From Caulobacter sp. Root1455 (GTDB lineage: Bacteria; Pseudomonadota; Alphaproteobacteria; Caulobacterales; Caulobacteraceae), in the NCBI RefSeq assembly GCF_001426905.1, contig NZ_LMFQ01000021.1, forward strand, positions 359,558-423,557: a DNA stretch of 64,000 bases, given 5' to 3'. Positions 44,683-51,891 of this stretch are shown one piece after another; position 1 is the stretch's first letter; the number at the start of each line of letters is the position of its first letter. Both the position numbers and the translations under genes were made by a program. Under the pieces are notes generated by a model. It was not told the origin of the DNA and ran no database searches. It was given only the letters and a program-made list of their open reading frames with translations.

Positions 44683-45384
44683 ATGCGTTTCGCCCTGCTC
44701 CTGCCCGTGCTGTTCAGCCTCGCCGCCCCGGCGTACGCCGAGGGTGCGCGCGAGAGCCGCTATGGCCCGACAACGCCCCGGCAGGCGTCCGCCGCGACCG
44801 CCGCCCGCTACGACGGCCCGATGCTCGGCTGGGCCAACAAGCGCCAGGCCATGACCAATGTCGCCGCCCCGGCGCCGTCCGCCCCGGCGCAACCCGCCCC
44901 GCTCGCGGCCTGGGCCGGCTATAGGGCCGCGCCCGCGCCGGTCGCCTACGCGCCGCCGGCCCCGACCGCGCCAACCTTGCCGACCAATCTCTACGCCGCC
45001 CCGCGCCCATCGCCGGCCGCCGCCGCGACGCCGGACCAGTCCCAGGCCCCGGCCAAGGACTGGTCAAGCTACCGCAGCGCCCGCATGACGGCCGTCGCCC
45101 CGGTCGCGCCAACCGCCCCGCAGGTCGCCGCCGTCGACACCGGCGCGACCGGCGCCCGCTTCTATTCGGTGGGTCGCGACTATGGCCTGACGCCCGACGC
45201 CGCGCCGCCGGCCGGCGTCGACAACCGCGTCTTCGTCACGGTCAGCGAGCCGCCGCCCGAGCCCAAGGACGCCGTCCCCATGCACGGTTCGGCCGACTGG
45301 CTGGCGGCCGGCGCGCGCGGCGACGACGGCGATGACGACGACAGCGCGACCCGCCGCGCCAAGACCCGGAACGAAGGCCTTTGA
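44683..45384 (+). CDS. Ala/Pro-rich exported hypothetical protein
   Basis: A 233-residue protein with a signal peptide (residues 1-19, ending AYA) and a mature part rich in Ala and Pro without recognised domains. Short segments (YDGPMLGWANKRQAMTN, DWSSYRSARMTAVAP, FYSVGRDYGLTPDA) look conserved. The C-terminus is acidic (DDGDDDDSATRRAK). It overlaps the DUF2336 gene by four bases, so they are likely translated together. The function is unknown; it may be a periplasmic or surface structural protein. Confidence 0.75.
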   Translation: MRFALLLPVLFSLAAPAYAEGARESRYGPTTPRQASAATAARYDGPMLGWANKRQAMTNVAAPAPSAPAQPAPLAAWAGYRAAPAPVAYAPPAPTAPTLPTNLYAAPRPSPAAAATPDQSQAPAKDWSSYRSARMTAVAPVAPTAPQVAAVDTGATGARFYSVGRDYGLTPDAAPPAGVDNRVFVTVSEPPPEPKDAVPMHGSADWLAAGARGDDGDDDDSATRRAKTRNEGL

Positions 45385-46472
45385 TCCAGTCGCGCCTCCA
45401 TGACCTCATCGCCCTGGCCGATGAGCCCTCCAGCTCGCGTCGTCGCGAACTGCTGCGCGGGGTCACCGACCTGTTCTTCGCCGCCGACGGTCACGGCGAG
45501 GTCGAGATGGGCCTGTTCGACGACGTGATGGGCCAGTTGGCCGGCGAGATGGAAGAGGCCGTGCGGATCGAGCTGGCCGAGCGGCTGGGCACGAGCGCCA
45601 CGCCGCCGCCGTCCCTGACCCGGACCCTGGCCAGCGACAGCATCGCCATCGCCCGTCCGATCCTGGAAGGCGCGCCCCAGCTCAGCGAAGCCGACCTGCT
45701 GCACGTGGCCCGCACCCAGGGCCAGGACCACCTGCGCGCCATCTCGCAGCGCCCGGTGGTGCCCAGCCTGGTGTCCGACGCCATCGTCGAGCGCGGCGAC
45801 GACACCACCCTGGGCGTGCTGCTGCGCAACGAGGGCGCGGTGCTGTCGCGCGAGGCCCATGAGGCGGCGGTCGACCGCGCGGCGGCCAATCCCGAGCTGC
45901 ACGAGGCGGTGATCGACCGCAAGGCCATGCCGATGGACCTGCTCAACGAGATGTACTTCGTGGCCGAGGCGCGCCTGCGCGACCGGATCATGGAGCGTAA
46001 CGCCAATGTCGATCCAGCCATCCTGGAAGCGGCGCTGAAGGCCGGCCGCAACCGCGTCGCCGCCGGCGACGGCGCCTTGCCGGCCGACTACCAGGCGGCC
46101 GTCAAGGAGATCGTGGCGCTGAAGACGCGCGGCGCGATCACGCCCCAGGCCCTGGTCGCCATGCTGCGCGCCAACCGGACCACCCAGTTCCTGGTCGCCC
46201 TGGCCGAGCTGGCCGACATCGACTTCCACACCGCCCGCAAGATCATCGAGCGCCGCGAGCTGGACGCCCTGTCGGTGGTCTGCAAGGCGGCGGACTTCGA
46301 CCGCGCCCTGTTCCTGACCTTCGCCCTGCTGATCCTGGATCCGAACGACAACGCCATGGGCAAGGCCAAGGCCTATGGCGAGCTCTATGCCGCCCTGCCC
46401 CGCGACGCGGCCCTGCGCACCATCCGCTTCTGGCGCATGCGCCGCACCAGCGGCGACGTCGCGGCGGCCTAG
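45381..46472 (+). CDS. DUF2336 domain protein
   Basis: A 363-residue cytoplasmic protein of the DUF2336 family, common in alphaproteobacteria. The N-terminal half is built from helical repeats (LLRGVTDLFFAADGHGEVE, LSEADLLHVARTQGQDHL, EAHEAAVDRAAANPELHEAV), resembling HEAT-like repeats; no catalytic motif is visible. It starts with TTG at 45381, overlapping the stop of the preceding gene. The role is unknown; relatives have been linked to cell-cycle or second-messenger signalling, which is not shown here. Confidence 0.85.
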   Translation: MIQSRLHDLIALADEPSSSRRRELLRGVTDLFFAADGHGEVEMGLFDDVMGQLAGEMEEAVRIELAERLGTSATPPPSLTRTLASDSIAIARPILEGAPQLSEADLLHVARTQGQDHLRAISQRPVVPSLVSDAIVERGDDTTLGVLLRNEGAVLSREAHEAAVDRAAANPELHEAVIDRKAMPMDLLNEMYFVAEARLRDRIMERNANVDPAILEAALKAGRNRVAAGDGALPADYQAAVKEIVALKTRGAITPQALVAMLRANRTTQFLVALAELADIDFHTARKIIERRELDALSVVCKAADFDRALFLTFALLILDPNDNAMGKAKAYGELYAALPRDAALRTIRFWRMRRTSGDVAAA

Positions 46473-46566
46473 AGCCGCCTTTCGAAGACGGGCGTTCGCA
46501 CGGAACTGGCGCCTCCCGACCCCGTTCCCTTCCCGTCGAGGGGCCTTCCGTCTCCGGAGCGCCCTA

Positions 46567-47178
46567 GTGGAACTGCCCAAGAACAAGACGGCCCTGGCCG
46601 CCGGCGTCGCCCTGGCTGGGATCGTGACGACGGTCGCCCTGGCGACGGCCGTCTGGCCCGCGCTGACGCGGCCGGATCCACCGGCGGAGGCGACCGGAAA
46701 CGACGGCCTGCGCATCCGCCTGGTCGAGCCGCCCAAGGCGGTGGTCGCCAAGACCAGTCCGCTGGACGTCGGGCTGTCCGAGGCGGCCCAGGCCATGGCC
46801 AAGGGCCGCGAGGCGCTGTTCGTCAGGACACCGGGCTTCCGTCCAGCTCCGGCTCCCGCGCCGGCTCCTCCTCGATACGCGCCGGTCCAGACCGCACGGG
46901 CCGATGAAGATGACGATCTCGCGCCGCCGCCCGAGCCGGTCGACGACCGATGGGAGCGCGATCACGGCGAAAGCGGCGTCGAGCTCGCCCAGCAGCGGTG
47001 GGAGGAAGAGCGCCAGGCCCGAAGCGAACGCGAGCGCCGCGCGGCCTGGGAGCAGACCCAGCGCGACCGCCGGCGCTGGGAGGAAGGCCGCGAGCAGGAT
47101 CGCTACGACGACCGGCGCTATGACGACCGCTACGCGCCGCCGCCGCCGGACGACGATCGCCCGCCGCCGAGGTGGTGA
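46567..47178 (+). CDS. Membrane-anchored, charged C-terminal hypothetical protein
   Basis: A 203-residue protein with one membrane segment near the start (ALAAGVALAGIVTTVALATAV), a Pro/Ala linker and a highly charged tail rich in Arg, Glu, Asp and Tyr (RERRAAWEQTQRDRRRW, DDRRYDDRYAPPPP). It was not assigned to a family. The GTG at 46567 has GGAG seven bases upstream; the longer frame from 46375 overlaps the previous gene and is rejected. The tail may be disordered or bind nucleic acid. Confidence 0.65.
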   Translation: MELPKNKTALAAGVALAGIVTTVALATAVWPALTRPDPPAEATGNDGLRIRLVEPPKAVVAKTSPLDVGLSEAAQAMAKGREALFVRTPGFRPAPAPAPAPPRYAPVQTARADEDDDLAPPPEPVDDRWERDHGESGVELAQQRWEEERQARSERERRAAWEQTQRDRRRWEEGREQDRYDDRRYDDRYAPPPPDDDRPPPRW

Positions 47179-47188
47179 TCGCGCGCGC

Positions 47189-47632
47189 CTAGCCTCGGCG
47201 CCGGTGCATCAGGGTCAGCAGCCAGCCGACGCCCAGGCCGCCCACGACGGTCAGGGGCAAGGTCAGGAGATCGGGCGTGGGTTCGCGCAGCCAAAGGTCG
47301 CGGCCCGCCAGCAGGCCCCAGACCACCAGGCCCCAGATCGCGCCGTGCATCGCCCACGGATGCTGGTCCATCCAGCCGCGCGGGCCGGTCCGGAGTTCCG
47401 GTTCGCCGGCGGGCTCGACGGGACCGCCGCAGGCGCCGCAGGTCCAGCCGCCCCACGGGCCCAGAGGCGCGGCGCTCGTGTCGACCGGCGCCCCGCAGGC
47501 CTTGCAGCGCGGAGGCTCGGCGCGGCGACGGACCGTCGAGGGCATGCCGCGCAGCCCCATGATGACGATGAACAGATAGAGGACGAGAAAGATCGCCTGT
47601 GAGACGTCCAAGTCCCTGAAACTCCCGCCCAT
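47189..47632 (-). CDS. Membrane protein with zinc-ribbon-like cysteines
   Basis: A 147-residue protein with an N-terminal membrane segment (AIFLVLYLFIVIMGL), two CxxC pairs (CKACGAP and CGACGGP) that may bind zinc or iron, and two further C-terminal segments (GAIWGLVVWGLLAG, LTVVGGLGVGWLLTL). It is convergent with the preceding gene with 10 bases between stops. The ATG at 47632 is favoured by a G-rich run just upstream. No family was recognised. Confidence 0.7.
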   Translation of the reverse strand: MGGSFRDLDVSQAIFLVLYLFIVIMGLRGMPSTVRRRAEPPRCKACGAPVDTSAAPLGPWGGWTCGACGGPVEPAGEPELRTGPRGWMDQHPWAMHGAIWGLVVWGLLAGRDLWLREPTPDLLTLPLTVVGGLGVGWLLTLMHRRRG

Positions 47633-47717
47633 ATCGCCCCCGAAACGCCACCTCGCCAAAGGCTAGGGCGTGTCGCGTCTCAGGTCGAGCCTTGGGGGAG
47701 AGCTGCTGGCGCGCGTC

Positions 47718-48023
47718 CTAGCGGATGCGGATGCGGACCGGGACGTCGATGAACGAGCCGGCGCGGCTCTTGCCGTCGGGGCCCATCAGGTCGACCTGGA
47801 ACTGCGAGGCCATCGACACGGCGGCCTTGCCGACGCCCATGTCGGCGGGGAATTCGCTTTGCACCGAGCAGGCGGTCAGGCCGCCGTCGCGCTTGACCAT
47901 GCAGCTGAGCATCGCTTCGGCGATCTGAGGCTGGACGTCCTTCACCTGGGTGACGACGGGCTGATCGGCGACCGGGGTCGGAACGATCGAGACAGCGGCG
48001 GCGGCGAGCAACGAAGCGATCAC
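47718..48023 (-). CDS. Small exported TonB C-terminal-like protein
   Basis: A 101-residue protein with a short signal (MIASLLAAAAVSIV) and a domain resembling the TonB C-terminus (KRDGGLTACSVQSE, DVPVRIRIR). It lacks the proline-rich spacer and membrane anchor of a real TonB, so it cannot replace TonB. It may be a periplasmic adaptor or a leftover domain. It lies 61 bases downstream of the TPR-like gene on the same strand, possibly in one transcript. Confidence 0.7.
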   Translation of the reverse strand: MIASLLAAAAVSIVPTPVADQPVVTQVKDVQPQIAEAMLSCMVKRDGGLTACSVQSEFPADMGVGKAAVSMASQFQVDLMGPDGKSRAGSFIDVPVRIRIR

Positions 48024-48084
48024 TGGGTCTTCCCTACTGGTTCTTGGGTTCGGCCCGTTCGAGGCCGTCCGGTTTCATTTTGGG

Positions 48085-49461
48085 TCAGGCGGCGTGCGCC
48101 TGCTTGACCCGTTGCAACCCCTGAGCCGCCAGGTCGGTCAGCGACCGCAGGCCCAGTTCGGCGAAGATGTCGAAGGCGCTGGCCAGGGCCATCGCGGCGC
48201 GATCGAGGCGGCCGTCGTCGCGGCCGGTGATCTCGACCCGGGCCTCGTAGAGCCGGGCCAGGTTCATCTGGGTCACGGCCCAGGCGGCCGGGTCGCGAGC
48301 GCCGGGGATCGAGGCCAGTTCGGCCTTGAAGGCCATTTCGGCGGCGTCGAGCACGGCCAGGTCGGCGGTCAGCTCGGCGCAGCGGGCCAGGCTGAGGGCG
48401 CGGTTGTTGGCCACGATGGCGCGCAGGGCCAGGGCCGGCTGGGTCTTGAGGATGTGCGAGGCGCGGTCGTAGCAGGTGACCGCCCGCTCGAAGCAGCGCT
48501 CGGAGGTGGTGGCCTCGCCCATCGCCTGCAGGCCGGCGCCCAGGGCCGCCTGGCCTCGCGCCCAGTCCATCGGGCTGTGATCGGCGGTGACCGGCTCGAG
48601 CGCCGCGGCCAGGGCCTCGACGCCGTCGGCGATGTGGTTGATCTCGCCGTCCAGCTCGCCCAGCTGCACCAGGGCCGCGCCGCGCAGGGATTCAAGCCGC
48701 GACCAGGCCAGGGGTTCGAAATCGGGATCCAGGCCCGCCTCGGCGGTCTTGGCCTCCTCCAGCGCCACCTCGGTCAGGGCGCGGTCCTTCAAGCGGGCGG
48801 CGCAGGCCAGCAGCAGCTCGACGCGGGCGGCGCGCTGGTCGGCCAGCAGCAGGCGCGAGGCCCCGCCCTTGACGCGGCGCGCGGCCGACAGGCCCCGCAG
48901 CGGCGCCTCGAAGGCCTCGGCGGCGGCCAGGGCGCGATCCAGGTCGTTCTCGCCCAGGGCCACGCGGCCTTCCAGCCCGGCCAGCAGGGCCTCGGCCATG
49001 GCGCAGCGGTGACCGGGCGCGGTCTTGGCCAGGGTCAGGGTGGCGCCGGCGGCGGCGTGCAGGCCCTCGTCGCCGAACAGGTCGGCGCCCAGCACGGCCA
49101 GGGTCGCCTGTTCGCAGCGGGCGGCGGCCAGGCTGTCCTGCTTGTGTTCGGCTTCGAAGATCCTGGCGGCGGCCTCGGCCTGGGCCGCGCCCTTGCGCAA
49201 AGCCGTGGCGTCGCCCGAGCGGCGGGCCAGTTCGCGCCAGACCACGGCGGCCTCCAGCAGGCGGTGGCCGCGGTCCTTGGCGCCGATCCGGCCGGCGGCG
49301 ACGTCGGCCGAGCGGGCCTCGTTGACCAGCAGGCGCAGGTCCAGCAGCTCCAGCAGCGAGGTGTCGCCGCCGGTCAGTCCGTCGCGATGCGCCGCGGCCC
49401 TGGCGGGCGCCCCGGCGTCGACTCCAAAGAGCCTCTTCAGATCACGACCGAAATCAAACAT
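48085..49461 (-). CDS. TPR-like repeat protein, cytoplasmic
   Basis: A 458-residue protein made almost wholly of helical repeats of TPR character (RLLEAAVVWRELARR, LDRALAAAEAFEAPLRG, ALTEVALEEAKTAEAGL, CYDRASHILKTQPALALRA, WAVTQMNLARLYEARV). No signal peptide or membrane span is seen. The start MFDFGRDLKRLFG at 49461 is preferred over 49509. Its upstream region carries two tandem CtrA boxes and a sigma-54 promoter, which suggests cell-cycle control, perhaps scaffolding for flagellar or division proteins. That role is inference; I did not recognise the family. Confidence 0.75.
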   Translation of the reverse strand: MFDFGRDLKRLFGVDAGAPARAAAHRDGLTGGDTSLLELLDLRLLVNEARSADVAAGRIGAKDRGHRLLEAAVVWRELARRSGDATALRKGAAQAEAAARIFEAEHKQDSLAAARCEQATLAVLGADLFGDEGLHAAAGATLTLAKTAPGHRCAMAEALLAGLEGRVALGENDLDRALAAAEAFEAPLRGLSAARRVKGGASRLLLADQRAARVELLLACAARLKDRALTEVALEEAKTAEAGLDPDFEPLAWSRLESLRGAALVQLGELDGEINHIADGVEALAAALEPVTADHSPMDWARGQAALGAGLQAMGEATTSERCFERAVTCYDRASHILKTQPALALRAIVANNRALSLARCAELTADLAVLDAAEMAFKAELASIPGARDPAAWAVTQMNLARLYEARVEITGRDDGRLDRAAMALASAFDIFAELGLRSLTDLAAQGLQRVKQAHAA

Positions 49462-49548
49462 CGCTGCGCACTCCGCACACGGACCGTCCCACGCCGGGAC
49501 GTCCGGCAAGGGTTCAACGCACGAGTAGCAAAGCCGGAGCCAACGCGT

Positions 49549-49563
49549 TTAACAAGCGGTTAA
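49549..49563. promoter_or_regulatory. CtrA box 1
   Basis: TTAACAAGCGGTTAA, a perfect TTAA-N7-TTAA match, 88 bases upstream of the TPR-like gene start. Confidence 0.8.
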
Positions 49564-49569
49564 CGGACC

Positions 49570-49584
49570 TTAAGATGGCGTTAA
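49570..49584. promoter_or_regulatory. CtrA box 2
   Basis: TTAAGATGGCGTTAA, a perfect TTAA-N7-TTAA match, starting 21 bases after box 1 (about two helical turns), and continuing into TTAACCAT. Confidence 0.8.
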
Positions 49585-49654
49585 CCATAAATATTTGGAG
49601 CGTGTTTACACTTCGTTCCAAAACACCCGCCAAACCCCTGTTTTTGCACCGAAT

Positions 49655-49669
49655 TGGCACACTTCTTGC
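49655..49669 (+). promoter_or_regulatory. Sigma-54 promoter, orphan
   Basis: TGGCACACTTCTTGC has GG and GC separated by exactly ten bases, the required -24/-12 spacing, and matches TGGCAC-N5-TTGC. Transcription would start near 49681 and run right, but the next gene (49825-50274) is on the opposite strand. The expected product is a short RNA, or a transcript antisense to that gene. Confidence 0.7.
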
Positions 49670-49712
49670 TTGGCGGGTCCTTGTGGGAAAACGCGCGCGG
49701 CCGCACTTGTTA

Positions 49713-49734
49713 GAACATTGTTCACTCAAGTGAA
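49713..49734. repeat. Two overlapping short inverted repeats
   Basis: GAACATTGTTC (49713-49723) and TTCACTCAAGTGAA (49721-49734) lie downstream of the sigma-54 promoter. They could be operator sites or RNA stem-loops. Confidence 0.4.
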
Positions 49735-49824
49735 AATGACGTTAACCATGGATTTTAAGATCCTGTTTACCCTCTGTTCCGGCCCAGCTCTCCGCTTCCC
49801 GCCCGGGCGGGGGTTCGCGGGCCG

Positions 49825-50274
49825 CTAGAGGCCGTAGCCGCGCGCCATGGCGGCGGCGAAGATCGGGATCAGGGCGAACACCACGAGCTCCAGGCCAAGC
49901 ACCCGTCGCACCTTGGCCAGGTCGTCGGCGGCGGGCGTGAAGGCCGGATCGGCCTTGGCCTGTTTGCGCCACTTCAGGATGGCGATGGTCGGCAGGATCG
50001 ACAGCAGGCCGACCACCGCGAAGGCGGCGATCTTGGCCCAGAACACCGGATTCTCCAGATAGAAGGCCGGCACCTTGGCGCCCCAATAGACGCGGCAGAA
50101 CCCCACCACCAGGATCAGCCCCGCCGTCGCCCCGTAGGCGGCGTCGATCCTCGCCAACGTCCCAAGGGACGCTCCGCTCAAGCCAGGCCTCGCCAGGACC
50201 CTCTCCACGGCGAGAAGGCCCGCCAGCGACAGGATCAGCAGGTGGTGCAGGATGGCGAGAACGAGATCCGACAT
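49825..50274 (-). CDS. DUF2214 family membrane protein
   Basis: A 149-residue membrane protein with four predicted segments, starting MSDLVLAILHHLLILSLAG and including AAYGATAGLILVVGFCRVYWGAK and KIAAFAVVGLLSILPTI. Both match the DUF2214 family, whose function is unknown. The ATG at 50274 is chosen because it gives the usual start; the longer frame from 50433 is rejected as it runs through non-coding sequence. Its 3' end faces the sigma-54 promoter at 49655. Confidence 0.82.
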   Translation of the reverse strand: MSDLVLAILHHLLILSLAGLLAVERVLARPGLSGASLGTLARIDAAYGATAGLILVVGFCRVYWGAKVPAFYLENPVFWAKIAAFAVVGLLSILPTIAILKWRKQAKADPAFTPAADDLAKVRRVLGLELVVFALIPIFAAAMARGYGL

Positions 50275-50392
50275 GCCAGGCTCCGACTCGGTGGATGTCG
50301 ATCGAGCATGCCTCGGAGAACGACGTTCGTCACGACGCCCCCCTCCCCGCCCCCCCTGGCCAGCTTCCGAACCCGCCTCTAAACAGAAAGGC

Positions 50393-50863
50393 ATGAACGC
50401 CTCCGTCGATCTCTGGACCGCCTCGCTCTGCAAACCCGATCCCGGCTATGGCGGCTGGGCCCATGTCCGCCGCAACGCCGACGGGACCCTGGCCGGCGCG
50501 GCCGGCGGCGAGCGGCGGGTCGGCGGCGCCAGGATGGTGCTGACCGGCGTGATCGAGGCGCTGAGCGCCCTGGCCGACCTGCCGGCCGACACGGCGGTGA
50601 CCCTGCACTTCGCCGATCCGGACCTGGCCGCCGAGCTGGTCGCCAGCGACGGCGCCTACGCCACGGCCGAGCCCGAGGCCTGGGCCGCGGCCCGCAAGCT
50701 GCTGGCCGCCCGCCCCGTACTGGTCCTGTCGCCCTTGCCCGACGCCACGCCCGCCGCCGGCTTCCTGCGCGCCTGGGCCGACTTCGGCCTCGACACCGCC
50801 AAGACCCGGGGCTTGTTCAAGGCCGCGATCCCGAGGCCGAACTTGCTGAAGTTCCCGGGCTAG
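50393..50863 (+). CDS. RNase HI-like protein lacking catalytic residues
   Basis: A 156-residue protein with the RNase HI outline: VDLWTASLCKPDPGYGGW matches the FTDGSCLGNPGPGGYG strand, and GARMVLTGVIEALSAL matches the NRMELxAxIEAL helix. However, the first catalytic Asp is Ala10, the Glu is Val49, and only the third acidic position (Asp75) seems kept. The protein is thus probably unable to cut RNA but may bind RNA-DNA hybrids or have a new role. It may also be a pseudoenzyme. The start at 50393 follows AAAGG. Confidence 0.7.
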   Translation: MNASVDLWTASLCKPDPGYGGWAHVRRNADGTLAGAAGGERRVGGARMVLTGVIEALSALADLPADTAVTLHFADPDLAAELVASDGAYATAEPEAWAAARKLLAARPVLVLSPLPDATPAAGFLRAWADFGLDTAKTRGLFKAAIPRPNLLKFPG

Positions 50864-50867
50864 CCGC

Positions 50868-51248
50868 CTACCGCCCCGCCACGATCAAGTCGGCCGTGGC
50901 CGGGTTGCAGGCGAAGGGGACGTCGGCCAGGGTCGCCATGCGGATCAGCGCCTTGACGTCGACGTCGTGCGGCTGGGGCGACAGCGGGTCGACGAAGAAC
51001 ACCAGCATGTCCAGCAGCCCCTCGGCCAGCAGGGCGCCCAGTTGCTGGTCGCCGCCCAGCGGGCCGCTCTTCAGGCGGGTCAGGGTCAGGTCCGGCAGGG
51101 CCTGGAGGATCCGCCCGCCCGTGGTGCCGGTGGCGTAGAGCTTGTGCCGGGACAGGAACGCCTTGTGCGTCACGGCCCAGTCGACCAGGGCCGCCTTCTT
51201 GTCGTCGTGGGCGACCAGGCCGATGGCGAGCGGGGCGTCGACGGACAT
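50868..51248 (-). CDS. mgsA: Methylglyoxal synthase
   Basis: A 126-residue enzyme converting dihydroxyacetone phosphate to methylglyoxal and phosphate, a bypass of lower glycolysis. Conserved parts are [20 protein letters not shown], the phosphate-binding [32 protein letters not shown] with catalytic acidic residues, and CNPATADL at the end. Length is slightly short of E. coli MgsA. It is convergent with the RNase HI-like gene (4 bases between stops). It could link to the YghZ-like reductase, since that family can reduce methylglyoxal. Confidence 0.93.
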   Translation of the reverse strand: MSVDAPLAIGLVAHDDKKAALVDWAVTHKAFLSRHKLYATGTTGGRILQALPDLTLTRLKSGPLGGDQQLGALLAEGLLDMLVFFVDPLSPQPHDVDVKALIRMATLADVPFACNPATADLIVAGR

Positions 51249-51318
51249 GCGGCGGATCTCCTGAACCCTGGAGCTTCCTCCCTAGCCGCTTCGGGCGGAA
51301 AGGGAAGAGCCGCGCCCG

Positions 51319-51891
51319 TCAGGAAAACCGGATCTTGGTCGGGGCCGAGAACTCCGGCGTGCCCTTCTCGATCAGCACCTGGTCGTGCAGCGACAGCTTG
51401 GCGCTGGCGGCGAAGATTCCGGCCGTGGCGCAGACGACCTTGCCGCCGCGCACCTCCAGCCGCACGCCCTTCACCTTCAGGGCGAGCTCCATCTCGAAGT
51501 CGAGGTCGGCGATCTTGACCGCGCCGTAGCGCAGCTCGATGCGCGGCTTGTGGGTGGAGGCGATCTTGTGGTCGTCGAGGTCCTGGAAGAAGACGTCGTC
51601 GGGATGGGCCTTGGATTCCTCGACGCACTTCTTGAAACGCTCCAGCTTCATCCAGCCGTCGAACAGCACCCTCTCGACCGACAGGTCCATCAGCTTGTCG
51701 ACCTCGCGGCGGCAGCCGCCCTCGATGTCCTCCCAGCAGGCGCTGGGGAACTTCTGGGCGGCCTGGGAGATCGCCTCGGTCAGAGGCGGGGCGCCCTTGC
51801 AGGCCTCCAGCGGATCGCCGCCGTCCTCGGCGAACAGGGCGCGCCAGGTCGTGGCGCCGGCGGCGGGCGCGACCATGGCCGCATCGGTCAT
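51319..51891 (-). CDS. Hypothetical protein translated with the proline-rich gene
   Basis: A 190-residue soluble protein of unknown family with a helical N-terminal half (ACWEDIEGGCRREVDKLMD with two Cys) and a beta-rich C-terminal half (IELRYGAVKIADLDFEMEL, HDQVLIEKGTPEF). No signal peptide or membrane segment is seen. The ATG at 51891 overlaps the stop of the upstream gene by four bases (ATGA), so the two are coupled. A longer frame reaching 52611 is an antisense-like shadow of that upstream gene. Confidence 0.7.
   Translation of the reverse strand: MTDAAMVAPAAGATTWRALFAEDGGDPLEACKGAPPLTEAISQAAQKFPSACWEDIEGGCRREVDKLMDLSVERVLFDGWMKLERFKKCVEESKAHPDDVFFQDLDDHKIASTHKPRIELRYGAVKIADLDFEMELALKVKGVRLEVRGGKVVCATAGIFAASAKLSLHDQVLIEKGTPEFSAPTKIRFS

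Larger units (their letters stand above)
49462..49824. promoter_or_regulatory. 363-base regulatory region with CtrA boxes and sigma-54 promoter
   Basis: A gene-free, relatively AT-rich stretch. It contains CtrA boxes at 49549-49563 and 49570-49584, a sigma-54 promoter at 49655-49669, inverted repeats at 49713-49734, a TTAACCAT half-site at 49741-49749 and the palindrome CCCGCCCGGGCGGG at 49798-49811. A short frame (49736-49828) is not convincing as a gene. Confidence 0.8.

Noticed and set aside
49736..49828. 31-codon frame downstream of the sigma-54 promoter
   Set aside because: It has no ribosome site, weak coding character and ends in a GC palindrome; a non-coding RNA is more likely.
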